From the NCBI RefSeq assembly GCF_027625935.1, contig NZ_CP115300.1:2046001-2110000 (forward strand): DNA of 64,000 nucleotides, written 5' to 3'. A model generated the notes under the pieces. The model made no database searches, had not been told where the DNA came from, and saw nothing but the letters and a program-made list of their open reading frames with translations. A program made the translations under genes and the position numbers. The stretch is from Streptomyces camelliae (lineage in GTDB: Bacteria > Actinomycetota > Actinomycetes > Streptomycetales > Streptomycetaceae). Of this stretch, positions 1 to 8,156 are shown piece by piece; position 1 is the first letter of the stretch; the number at the start of each line of letters is the position of its first letter.

Positions 1-580
1 AGGCGTCCAGGGCGGTCTGGAGGGTCATGTCGGCCCGGTGGTCGTGCTCGTTGCGTCCGTCGGTGAGCAGCAGGACGTGCTTGACGGGGGCGGACTGCTG
101 CTTCAGCAGCCTCCGGGCCAGGTCGAGCCACATGCCGATGGCGGTGCCGCCGTCCGCGTCCAGGATCCGTACGGCCCGCTCGGCGGCGTCCCGTTCGGCG
201 GGCCCGGCGACGGCCATCGGCGCGCCGCCGGGGCCGGGGTGGACCACGGTGGCGTCGAACCGCCCGGAGAGCACGGCGAAGGCGGTGCCCTCGGGCAGCA
301 GCCGGACCGCGGCGACGGTGGCGTCCTTCGCGGCGTGCAGCTTGGCGGCGGGATGGAGCATGGAGCGGGAGGTGTCGACGATCAGCACCTCGGCGAGCGC
401 GGGCCCCGCGGCCCCGCCGGGGGCGGTGGCGGCGAGTCCCGGGCCGCCGTGGCTGCGGACGCCGATCTCCAGGATGGCGTGCATCTCCCGGCCGGCCCCT
501 CCCGCCGGGGGCGGCGCGACGGGCAGTTCCTTCTGCTGGCCGACCGCGAGGGTCACCTCGATCTGCCGGGCCCCGGTCAT
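1..580 (-). CDS. VWA domain protein (3' end beyond the window)
   Basis: Translation from the ATG at 580 gives 193 codons open to the window edge, so the C-terminus is missing. A metal-ion-dependent adhesion site is visible: DTSRS near residue 73, a Thr-bearing DGGTAIG loop and TDGRNEHD further on, which are the three conserved pieces of a von Willebrand A fold. The N-terminus is short and non-secretory, so the protein is probably cytoplasmic. It starts 45 bases after the kinase gene on the same strand, suggesting one operon of protease, kinase and VWA protein. VWA proteins in such settings usually scaffold signalling complexes; the partner here is unknown. Confidence 0.82.
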   Translation of the reverse strand, partial: MTGARQIEVTLAVGQQKELPVAPPPAGGAGREMHAILEIGVRSHGGPGLAATAPGGAAGPALAEVLIVDTSRSMLHPAAKLHAAKDATVAAVRLLPEGTAFAVLSGRFDATVVHPGPGGAPMAVAGPAERDAAERAVRILDADGGTAIGMWLDLARRLLKQQSAPVKHVLLLTDGRNEHDHRADMTLQTALDA

Positions 581-625
581 CGTCGTCCCCCAGGTCGTCA
601 CGGGCGTTGCACGGACAGTCGGTCG

Positions 626-2920
626 TCAGAAGGTGGTCATCGGCCGGACCGCGTGGGCCAGGTCGAGCAGCCGGCCGTGTTCGGCGGCGGTGCGGGCCTG
701 TGCGGCCAGTTGCCGGAAGGAGTGCTCCAGCAGACCCCGCAGGCTGTCCTCGTCTCCGGGCCCGAGCAGGTCCCCGGCCGGGAACTCCGGTCCCCAGCCC
801 GGACCTGGCCGGCCGTGCAGGGCGTTCTCGCGGACCTCGGCGGCCAGCCGGGCCCGGGACTCGCCGTCGGCGGCGCCGCCGTCCAGGCGCAGCTCGGGCA
901 GCCGCCGGGCCGCGTCGCGCAGGTCGGCCGGTGCGGGCGGGCGCCCGTGCAGCAGGCCGGCGCGGACGCGTACGGCGGCGATCCGGGCGGCGTCGTGATG
1001 GCGGGAGGTGGCGGGGACGTCGTCCAGGACGCGTACGGCCGCGTCCCGGTCGCCGCCGGCCAGATGGCCCCGGGCCAGCCCGAACGCGGCGGCGGTGTGC
1101 GCGAAGTCCCGCTTCCACACGGCCTCGTAGAACCGCATGGCGCGGGCGTACGCGGCGTCGGGGTCTCCCCCGCTGCCGGCCGCCTGCTCGGCGCAGTAGC
1201 CGAGGGCCAGCTTGGGGACGTACTCGCCGGGCAGGGCCCGGTGGACGGTGTCGAAGTGGGCGCCGGCCTGGGGGACTTCGCCCTTGCTGAGGTGGAGGAC
1301 GCCGCGGTGCCAGGCGATCCGCCAGTCGTGGGCGGCGGCCCGTTCGCCGAGCTGGGTCTCGGCCTCGGCGAGCCAGCCGACGGCCTGCTGCTGTTCGCCG
1401 CGTCGGAGGTAGGCGCGGCACAGCCACAGCGCGGTCTCGGGGGTGCCGAGGCGGGACTCGCGGGGCCACTGCCGGGCGACCCGGTCGGGGGCGTCGGGCG
1501 GGAAGGTGTCCAGCAGCAGGGCGGCGCCGTCGGCGGGGTCGGGGACCGGTTCCGGCAGGGCGCCGGCGACCTCGGCGGCGGACGGCGGGGAGACGTCGAG
1601 GCCGAGCGGCCGCTCGCCGGGCCGGCGGGTCCAGTGGTCCAGGCCCGGGATCGCGCCGAGGCCGGCATCGAGGCTGGCGCCGGTGGCACGGAACCGGGTG
1701 GAGCTCTCCGGCAGCTGCTCGCCGAACTGCAGCGAGCGGAACTCCCGCAGCACTTCCCACAGTTGGCGGGACATCTCGGCCGCCGTACGGAACCGGGCGG
1801 CGGGCTCGGCGTGGGTGGCGCGGTCGACGATCCGGCGGAAGGAGTCGGGGGCGAGCCCGCGGGCCGGTTCGGTGCCGCGGGCCAGGGCCTGGAGGGTCAT
1901 GCCGACCGTGTAGAGGTCGCTGTCGACGTGCCAGCCGCGCCGGTCGATCTCCTGCTTCGGCGGGGCGAACGTGGCCGTGTAGACGTAGGCGGAGGTGCGG
2001 TCGCCGATCGCGCGGACCGCGCCGAGGTCGATGACCTTCACCGCCCGGCCGAAGTGGATGACGTTGGCGGGCTTCATGTCGCAGTACAGCAGCCCGCGTT
2101 CGTGCATGTACTGAAGGGCGCCGAGGATCTTGCAGCCGTAGGTGAGGACGTGGTCGAGGCGGGGGCGGCCGTGGAAGATCCGCTCGGCGTCGTCGGCGTC
2201 GAAGAGCTGCTGCAGGGAGCGGCCGCCGATGTAGTCCATGACGAGGTAGCCGGTGGGGGTGCGCCCGGGGGCGCGGTGGTCGGCGTAGGTGATGATGCGG
2301 ACGATGTCCGGGTGGTGCAGATCGGTCAGGGAGCGGCGCTCCTCGACGGCGCCCAGGCGGGCGAGGGCGTCGTGGACGTTGATCTGGCCCTTGAGGACGA
2401 CCCGGTGGCCGTCGGCGCGGGTGTCCTCGGCGAGATGGATCCAGCCGAGGCCGCCGCGGGCGAGGCAGCCGAGGACGCGGTAGTGATCCGCGACCACGTC
2501 GCCCTTGTCCAGCTGCGGCAGGAACGAGTACTCCGTACCGCAGCGCGGGCACCGGCCGGTGGCGCGGGTGGGCTGCCCTCCGTAACCGATCCCGACGGTC
2601 ATGGTGCAGCCGTTCGCCCCGCAGCGGCGGCCGCCCGTCGGCGGGCGCGGATCGGCCACCAGCACGTGATCGGGAACGGGTACCTCGGGGAGTACGACGA
2701 GCCCGTGCTGATCGAGTTCCCCGACCCCGGCGACGGCGTGCACGGCCGGCGGCCCGGGGCTCTCCTCACCCCCGGTCCCGCCGGCGGGGACCGACGGGTC
2801 GGCCCGCGGCGCCCGCACGGCCGGCACGGCACGCGGCTCGATGTGCCGGTGCCCACAGGTGTCGCAGTAACCGGTCGCCATGATGTGGCCCGCACACCCG
2901 GGCCGGATGCATGAGGTCAC
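626..2920 (-). CDS. PknG-like serine/threonine protein kinase with TPR C-terminus
   Basis: A 764-residue protein with the PknG layout. Two Cys pairs sit near the start (CIRPGC/CDTCGH and CGANGC/CPRCG, rubredoxin-like metal sites). The kinase domain spans about residues 145-400, with a GGLG glycine loop, VVLK lysine, YCDMKPANV catalytic loop and IDLGAV in place of DFG, as in PknG. About 350 helical residues resembling tetratricopeptide repeats follow. PknG of mycobacteria is a soluble kinase acting on metabolic regulators; the target here is unknown. The start is GTG at 2920, overlapping the protease stop by four bases (GTGA), so translation is probably coupled. It lies between the protease and the VWA gene. 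Confidence 0.9.
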   Translation of the reverse strand: MTSCIRPGCAGHIMATGYCDTCGHRHIEPRAVPAVRAPRADPSVPAGGTGGEESPGPPAVHAVAGVGELDQHGLVVLPEVPVPDHVLVADPRPPTGGRRCGANGCTMTVGIGYGGQPTRATGRCPRCGTEYSFLPQLDKGDVVADHYRVLGCLARGGLGWIHLAEDTRADGHRVVLKGQINVHDALARLGAVEERRSLTDLHHPDIVRIITYADHRAPGRTPTGYLVMDYIGGRSLQQLFDADDAERIFHGRPRLDHVLTYGCKILGALQYMHERGLLYCDMKPANVIHFGRAVKVIDLGAVRAIGDRTSAYVYTATFAPPKQEIDRRGWHVDSDLYTVGMTLQALARGTEPARGLAPDSFRRIVDRATHAEPAARFRTAAEMSRQLWEVLREFRSLQFGEQLPESSTRFRATGASLDAGLGAIPGLDHWTRRPGERPLGLDVSPPSAAEVAGALPEPVPDPADGAALLLDTFPPDAPDRVARQWPRESRLGTPETALWLCRAYLRRGEQQQAVGWLAEAETQLGERAAAHDWRIAWHRGVLHLSKGEVPQAGAHFDTVHRALPGEYVPKLALGYCAEQAAGSGGDPDAAYARAMRFYEAVWKRDFAHTAAAFGLARGHLAGGDRDAAVRVLDDVPATSRHHDAARIAAVRVRAGLLHGRPPAPADLRDAARRLPELRLDGGAADGESRARLAAEVRENALHGRPGPGWGPEFPAGDLLGPGDEDSLRGLLEHSFRQLAAQARTAAEHGRLLDLAHAVRPMTTF

Positions 2921-5004
2921 GACGGGCTCTCCTCTCCTGGGCGGGGGCTACGGGGTGATGGCGCCGGGTGTCCGGGGGCGGGGTGACCGCGGGCCGGTGT
3001 TCGGTGGGGTGGGGGTGGAGTGGTGCTTGGGGGGTCTGGGGGCGGAGTCGGGTGATCCAGGGCCCGGGGCGGGTGATCCGGGGGTGCCGGGTGATCCGGG
3101 GGTGCCGGGTGATCCGGGGGTGCCGGGCGTCCGGGGGCCTGGTGGCCGGCTTCCCTGCCCCGGTTTTCGGGGGGCGAGGCGGCCGGCGTCGTACCCCTGT
3201 CCTCCGCTGTCCCGGCCGGGTTCCCGGATGTCGGTGCCGTGCCCGAGCAGAAGGTGATGAAGCGGTTGACGGCCGCCTCGGCTCGTTCGAGGTCGCAGGG
3301 GGTGTGCCGGAGGAGGGCCAGCGCGTGTTCGTAGAGCTGGTACGCCTCCATGATCCGGTCGCCGGGCGAGGGCGGGCCGGTACGGCCCGGGTCTCCAGGC
3401 GCTTCCCGGCCCGGCGCCTCCGACGAGCCGTACGGCATCGGCTCCCCCGGCCGGCCCGGCGCCTCCGCCGCCCGCTGTCGGCACAGGGGCCACTCCGCGC
3501 TGACCCGGCCGAGGAGTTCCTCGCGGCGGTGCAGGCGGGTGTCGAGCAGGCCGATCGCCTGCTCCAGACGCTGCCGGCGGCGGTCGGCGGCCTGTTCGAA
3601 GGTGAACAGCAGGCCGGCGCGGGCGGGTTCGCGTTCGCGTTCCGGGGTGTGGGCGACCCAGGCGCGCAGCATCCGGGTGCGCCGTACCCCGCCCTCGGCC
3701 TGTTCGACCAGCTGCCGGGAGCCGGGGCCGGGCAGCACCCGGTCCCGCAGCCGATCCAGGGCCGGGCCCAACTCCTCGACGATCCGGTCCAGTTCGGCGT
3801 GCAGCCGGACCCAGCGGTCGTACAGCGGCCGGCCCACGAGCAGCTCGGCCGCCTGGTCGGCGCGTTCCCCCTGGCGGCGGAAGACCAGCAGCAGCCGGGC
3901 GCCCTGGCGGGCGAGCCGGTCCAGCAGGCCGAGCAGCGCACCGGGTTCGGCGGCCTCGTCGACGCCGACCAGCACGGCGGCGAGCGGGACGCGCAGCGCG
4001 CCGAGCCGTTCGGGCCGGGGGTCGTCGCCGATGCCCAGGCGGGCGGCGACGCGGTCCATGACGTCGGCCGCGGTGAGCTCCTTGACGTCCAGCGCGAGAT
4101 CGTGCGCGCCGGCCGGGGGCACGGTCTCGGGCGGGTCGTGGCTGAAGACACTGGCGTTGCGGTCGGTGCGCAGCTCCCGGTCGGCGAGTGTGACGGCCCG
4201 GTTCAGGGTCCAGGCGCGGTCGCTGCGGTCGGGGACGACGGTGACGAGGACCGGCCAGCCCTCGCCCCGGAACCAGGAGGCGAGTTCGGTGGCGAACCGC
4301 ACGTCGAGCGCGCCGGACGCGGCCCGGGCACCGGTGCGCAGCCGGGGGTCGACGGCCTCGGCGCCGTCGGTCCAGGCGGCGACCTGCGGCAGATGGCTGA
4401 GGATGGTCTCGGTGGGGCTCATGTAGCTGAAGGCGGAGGGGGTTCCCTCGTCCACGCTGAGCACGATGCCGATGACCCGGCCGGTCGCGTGGTCGACCAC
4501 GGGGCCGCCGCTGAAGCCGGGAGCGGCCAGTTCGCCGGGGCTCAGCGGGCGCAACTGCACCTGGCTGTCCCGGCCACGGGCGGCTTCCAGCGTGGCACCG
4601 TGCCAGCGGCCGCCGTCGTCGCCGTCCGGGAAGCCGTACATGCTCACCTCGCCGTACGGCACGGCGAGTCGGTGGAGCCGGGTGGCATGGCCGTCGGGCA
4701 GGGGCCGGTCCAGGCGCAGCAGGGCCAGGTCGCCGCTGCTGCTGCCGAGGCTGTCCTCGCGCTGCGGCACATGCTCGTCCGCGTGGACGGTGGCGGGTAC
4801 GGGGTCCAGGCCGCGCACTGCGACCAGGCGGACGGTGTAACGGCGGCCGGGAGCCACGACATGGGCGGCGGTGAGCACCCGGTCGCGGGCGAGCAGCACC
4901 CCCGCACCGAGCACCCGCCCGTCCGGCGCCTCGATGCGGGCGATCCAGGACGGCATCCGTAACCGCGTTGTGACGGCTCGCTCCCCCGTGCGCGTCATGG
5001 CCAC
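2917..5004 (-). CDS. Trypsin-like serine protease with long C-terminal extension
   Basis: About 695 residues. The N-terminal 200 form a trypsin-like fold with the full triad visible: TAAHVV (His), DLALLRL (Asp) and GFSGGPV (Ser). There is no signal peptide or membrane segment, so this looks like an intracellular effector-type protease rather than a secreted enzyme. The middle is rich in Arg/Glu/Leu helices, and the last ~100 residues are a Pro/His low-complexity tail containing three PAPPDH repeats. Start: GTG at 5004 has a GGAG seven bases upstream; ATG at 4998 is the alternative. It heads the protease-kinase-VWA unit. The substrate is unknown. Confidence 0.8.
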   Translation of the reverse strand: MAMTRTGERAVTTRLRMPSWIARIEAPDGRVLGAGVLLARDRVLTAAHVVAPGRRYTVRLVAVRGLDPVPATVHADEHVPQREDSLGSSSGDLALLRLDRPLPDGHATRLHRLAVPYGEVSMYGFPDGDDGGRWHGATLEAARGRDSQVQLRPLSPGELAAPGFSGGPVVDHATGRVIGIVLSVDEGTPSAFSYMSPTETILSHLPQVAAWTDGAEAVDPRLRTGARAASGALDVRFATELASWFRGEGWPVLVTVVPDRSDRAWTLNRAVTLADRELRTDRNASVFSHDPPETVPPAGAHDLALDVKELTAADVMDRVAARLGIGDDPRPERLGALRVPLAAVLVGVDEAAEPGALLGLLDRLARQGARLLLVFRRQGERADQAAELLVGRPLYDRWVRLHAELDRIVEELGPALDRLRDRVLPGPGSRQLVEQAEGGVRRTRMLRAWVAHTPEREREPARAGLLFTFEQAADRRRQRLEQAIGLLDTRLHRREELLGRVSAEWPLCRQRAAEAPGRPGEPMPYGSSEAPGREAPGDPGRTGPPSPGDRIMEAYQLYEHALALLRHTPCDLERAEAAVNRFITFCSGTAPTSGNPAGTAEDRGTTPAASPPENRGREAGHQAPGRPAPPDHPAPPDHPAPPDHPPRALDHPTPPPDPPSTTPPPPHRTPARGHPAPGHPAPSPRSPRPGEESPS
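3073..3126. repeat. Three exact 18-bp tandem repeats in the protease tail
   Basis: The unit GTGATCCGGGGGTGCCGG occurs three times head to tail. It is a multiple of three, so on the minus strand it encodes PAPPDH three times without a frame change. Such repeats are prone to copy-number change by slippage. Confidence 0.9.
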
Positions 5005-5369
5005 CAAGTTACTCCGCGTACCGGCCCGGTACTACTGGTGTGCACGGGGGCGTTGCCGAGACGCGGGAACCGGGACGTACAAGGGACGACTGCTGTACCC
5101 GCACACCGCCGGGAGCGGCCTCGACACCGGTGCCGCCCGCGAACCGAACGGCAGCGGGCTCCGTAACGGTGCTGCCCATGGCAGGAGCCGACTCGGCGCG
5201 AGCGCCACCCACGAGCCGCGAGGGCGGGCTCGGCACGGGCGCCCCCAGCCCGCACCGCGAACCGGTGACCCCACCCGCGAAACGGCGGCACCGAACGTCC
5301 TGCCGGTGCCGGTCACGACGGGAGCCGGCTCCGTGCCGGTGCCCCGCACAGCCGGCCGGCGGGTGCGCC
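5005..5369. other. Intergenic spacer without a recognisable gene
   Basis: About 360 bases between the protease start and the phosphoribosyltransferase stop. The open frames crossing it on both strands look like GC-bias artefacts with Arg/Pro/Ala-rich products and no family resemblance. It must hold the promoter of the protease operon, but I could not pick convincing -10/-35 boxes. Confidence 0.5.
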
Positions 5370-6014
5370 TCAGTGCTGGGCGTGGAGTGCTTCGAGTACC
5401 TGGGCGTCGGTGAGTTGCTCGAAGTCCTCGTACCACTGGCCCACGGCGGCGAAGCCGGCCGGCCGGTACGGGCACACGACCGTGTCGGCCTCGGCCGCGA
5501 GCCGGTCCAGTGAGTCGGGGGCGCCGACGGGTACGGCGAGCACGAGGTGTGCGGGCCGGCGGCGCCGGACGTGGCGCAGGGCCGCGCGGGCGGTGGCCCC
5601 GGTGGCCAGCCCGTCGTCGACCACGATCACCGTACGCCCGGCCGGGTCCGGGGGCGGACGGTCGCCGCGGTAGCGCTCCTCGCGGCGGCGCAGCTCCTGC
5701 CGCTCACGCTCGACCGCCGGCGCCATCGACTCCTCGGTCAGGCCGAGCATGTCGAGGGTGCCGGCGTCGAAGAGGGGCGGGTCGTCCGCGGCGAGCGCGC
5801 CGACGGCGAACTCCTGATGGTGCGGGGCGCCGATCTTGCGGACGACCAGCACGTCGAGCGGGGCGTCGAGGGCCCGGGCCACCGGTTCGGCGACGGCGAT
5901 GCCGCCCCGCGGCAGCGCGAGCACGAGCGGATCGGCGAGCCCCTCCCGTTCGCACAGGTCGACCAGCAGTCCGGCCAGTGCCCGCCCGGCCTCGGCACGG
6001 TCCCGGTAACGCAT
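5370..6014 (-). CDS. Phosphoribosyltransferase-family protein
   Basis: 214 residues from ATG at 6014. The PRPP-binding signature VIVVDDGLATGATARAAL is present near residue 125, preceded by an ALPRGGIAVAEPVA stretch, as in the stand-alone phosphoribosyltransferases common in actinomycetes. The nucleobase or other acceptor cannot be told from sequence; many members of this group have no assigned reaction. It is cytoplasmic, with no signal peptide or membrane segment. It is divergent from the polysaccharide-deacetylase gene, with about 105 bases between them that hold the palindromic promoter. Confidence 0.85.
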   Translation of the reverse strand: MRYRDRAEAGRALAGLLVDLCEREGLADPLVLALPRGGIAVAEPVARALDAPLDVLVVRKIGAPHHQEFAVGALAADDPPLFDAGTLDMLGLTEESMAPAVERERQELRRREERYRGDRPPPDPAGRTVIVVDDGLATGATARAALRHVRRRRPAHLVLAVPVGAPDSLDRLAAEADTVVCPYRPAGFAAVGQWYEDFEQLTDAQVLEALHAQH

Positions 6015-6093
6015 GGCTGGTCCTCCTCCACGGAGCCCCTCCTTCCATGGTGCTCCTCCGGCCGACACCACCGGAGGCATGCACACACCAGAT

Positions 6094-6113
6094 CTATACA
6101 CTGCGTGTATAGT
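6094..6113 (+). promoter_or_regulatory. Palindromic operator over a leaderless -10 box
   Basis: CTATACAC-TGC-GTGTATAG (6094-6112) is a perfect 8+8 inverted repeat. Its right arm contains TATAGT (6108-6113), a good -10 hexamer. Transcription six or seven bases downstream would begin at or next to the ATG at 6120, so the deacetylase mRNA would be leaderless. A dimeric repressor on the palindrome would block RNA polymerase. The regulator is unknown; the shape fits GntR/TetR-type sites. Confidence 0.55.
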
Positions 6114-6119
6114 CCAGGC

Positions 6120-6938
6120 ATGTCTCTGTGGACCGGCAAGATCCCGAACCCGAAGCGTGCGCCGAGGAAGATGCGCGAGACCACCCGAAGGTTGCGTCCG
6201 GCCGCGCTCGCCTCCGCCGCCGTATGCCTCGCGCTCACGCTCTCCGGCTGCGCCCAGGTCGACACGACCGCACCGAGCACCGCACGGGCCGCGGCGGCGA
6301 AGGGGACACCGGCGACATTCGGGACCGTCGACTGCCGCAAGGCCACGTGCATCGCGCTCACCTTCGACGCGGGGCCCAGCGAGAACTCGGCGCGACTGCT
6401 CGACATCCTCAAGGAGAAGAAGGTCCCGGCCACCTTCTTCCTGCTCGGCAAGAACCACATCGAGAAGTACCCCGAGCTGGTCAAGCGGATGGCGGCCGAG
6501 GGCCACGAGGTGGCGAGCCACACCTGGGACCACAAGATCCTGACGAAGATCTCGGACGCGCAGATACGCGACGAGCTCAAGCGACCCGACGACGCGATCG
6601 AGCGGCTCACCGGGCACCGGCCCACGCTGATGCGCCCGCCGCAGGGCCGTACGGACTCCGACGTGCACAGGATCGCCAAGGAGGAGGGCCTGGCGGAGGT
6701 GCTGTGGAGCGTGACGGCCAAGGACTACACGACCAACGACTCGGCGCTCATCAAGAAGCGGGTCCTGGAGCAGTCGTCCCGGGACGGGATCATCCTGCTG
6801 CACGACATCTACCCCGGCACCGTGCCCGCCGTGCCCGGCATCATCGACGCGCTGAAGGAGCGCGGCTACGTCTTCGTGACGGTGCCTCAGCTGCTGGCGC
6901 CCGGCAAGGCGGAACCGGGCAAGGTGTACCGTCCCTGA
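6120..6938 (+). CDS. Polysaccharide deacetylase lipoprotein (NodB fold)
   Basis: 272 residues. A basic N-terminus and hydrophobic stretch end in LSGC, a lipobox, so the protein is probably lipid-anchored on the outside of the membrane. The NodB domain follows: LTFDAGPSE (motif 1; canonical FDDGP is FDAGP here), SHTWDH (motif 2, metal-binding His pair), RPPQGR (motif 3, normally RPPxG) and ILLHDI (motif 5). Family members remove N- or O-acetyl groups from chitin-like, peptidoglycan or xylan polymers. The start at 6120 is chosen because the -10 box makes it leaderless; ATG 6171 is an alternative that still keeps the signal. Confidence 0.88.
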   Translation: MSLWTGKIPNPKRAPRKMRETTRRLRPAALASAAVCLALTLSGCAQVDTTAPSTARAAAAKGTPATFGTVDCRKATCIALTFDAGPSENSARLLDILKEKKVPATFFLLGKNHIEKYPELVKRMAAEGHEVASHTWDHKILTKISDAQIRDELKRPDDAIERLTGHRPTLMRPPQGRTDSDVHRIAKEEGLAEVLWSVTAKDYTTNDSALIKKRVLEQSSRDGIILLHDIYPGTVPAVPGIIDALKERGYVFVTVPQLLAPGKAEPGKVYRP

Positions 6939-6967
6939 CGCCCGCCACGGGCCCCTACGATCATGCC

Positions 6968-7408
6968 GTGCCGACCTTCTCCTTCACCCGCACGGCCCCG
7001 CTCCCGCTCGACGAGGCGTGGCGCCGGCTCACCGAGTGGCCCCGCCACGCCGACGCGGTCCCGCTGACCCGGATCAGGGTGCTCACGCCCCCGCCGACCC
7101 AGGTGGGCACACGCTTCGTGGCCCGCTCCGGCATCGGCCCGCTGGCCTTCGACGACGTCATGGAGGTCACGCTCTGGTGCCCGCCCGCCGACGGGGAGGC
7201 AGGCCTGTGCCGCCTGGAGAAGCGGGGCCGTACGGTCCTGGGCTGGGCCGAGATCGAGGTCCGGCCGGGGCCCGGGGGCCGTACCCGGGTGGTGTGGCGG
7301 GAGGAGTTGCGGGTGCGGTGGCTGCCGCGTGGCTTCGACGGCGTGCTGGAGCGAACGGCGCGGGTGATGTTCGGGCGCGCGGTGAACCATCTGCTTCGGC
7401 GGGCGTGA
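6968..7408 (+). CDS. SRPBCC-family protein
   Basis: 146 residues from GTG 6968, 29 bases after the deacetylase stop and probably cotranscribed. The sequence opens with a FSFTRTAPLPLDEAWRRLTEWPRHADAV-type pattern and has regular beta strands ending in a long helix (VLERTARVMFGRAVNHLLRRA). This is the START/Bet v1-like helix-grip fold used to bind lipids or other hydrophobic ligands. There are no catalytic residues to name, and the ligand and role are unknown. Confidence 0.8.
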   Translation: MPTFSFTRTAPLPLDEAWRRLTEWPRHADAVPLTRIRVLTPPPTQVGTRFVARSGIGPLAFDDVMEVTLWCPPADGEAGLCRLEKRGRTVLGWAEIEVRPGPGGRTRVVWREELRVRWLPRGFDGVLERTARVMFGRAVNHLLRRA

Positions 7409-7459
7409 GCACCCCGGAGGGGCGCGGGGACATGCAGCGCTACGCGGGGACACGCATCG

Positions 7460-8101
7460 CTAGTCCTTGCGCCCCGTCACCGCCACCGTCACCCCCAGCC
7501 CGATCATGGTCAGCCCGCCGGCCCCGCCCACGGCGGACAGCCTGCGCGGTGAGCGGGCGAACCAGTCGCGCGCGGCGGAGGCGGCCAGCCCCCAGACGCT
7601 GTCGGAGGCCAGCGCGATGGCGTTGAAGACGAGCCCGAGCAGCAGCATCTGCGCGGGGACGTGCCCCTGCCCGCGGTCCACGAACTGCGGCAGCGCCGCG
7701 CCGAAGAAGACCGTCGTCTTGGGGTTGGCCACACCGACCGTGAAACCTTCCCGGAAGGTGCGCACAGCACCGTGCCCGGGACCGCTCGTCTCCGCGAACG
7801 CGGCCCGCAATGAGCCGCGTTGCCGCCAGGCGCGCACGCCGAGATACACGAGGTAGGCGGCGCCCGCGAGCTTCAGCGCGGTGAAGACGAGCAGCGAGCG
7901 CTCCACGATCGAGCCGATGCCGAGCGCGACGACCGCGACGAGCACGTACGCGCCGAGCGTGTTTCCGGCGACGGTGATCAGCGCGGCCCGGCGGCCGTGG
8001 GCCAGGGCGCGGCCCACCACGAACAGCACGCTGGGGCCGGGCACCACGATGAGGAGGAGGGACAGCAGCGCGAAGGCCGTCAGCCGGTCGGAGGACACCA
8101 T
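7460..8101 (-). CDS. LysE/RhtB-family amino-acid exporter
   Basis: 213 residues with about six hydrophobic segments. The N-terminus contains LLSLLLIVVPGPSVLFVVGRAL, and the mid-region GFTVGVANPKTTVFFGAALPQFV motif is diagnostic of LysE/RhtB exporters, which expel amino acids or homoserine lactone-like solutes. The ATG at 8101 is preferred; a TTG twelve codons upstream is open but would add a polar leader. The gene converges on the SRPBCC gene. Substrate is not predictable. Confidence 0.87.
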   Translation of the reverse strand: MVSSDRLTAFALLSLLLIVVPGPSVLFVVGRALAHGRRAALITVAGNTLGAYVLVAVVALGIGSIVERSLLVFTALKLAGAAYLVYLGVRAWRQRGSLRAAFAETSGPGHGAVRTFREGFTVGVANPKTTVFFGAALPQFVDRGQGHVPAQMLLLGLVFNAIALASDSVWGLAASAARDWFARSPRRLSAVGGAGGLTMIGLGVTVAVTGRKD

Positions 8102-8156
8102 GCCTTCATGCAAACCGGGCCCGGCATCGCCCCGCAAACCGTTTTCCTGCGCTCTC

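Noticed and set aside
38..2914. Long plus-strand open frame opposite the kinase
   Set aside because: The minus strand encodes a recognisable kinase and VWA protein; the plus product is Gly/Ala/Arg/Val-rich without motifs.
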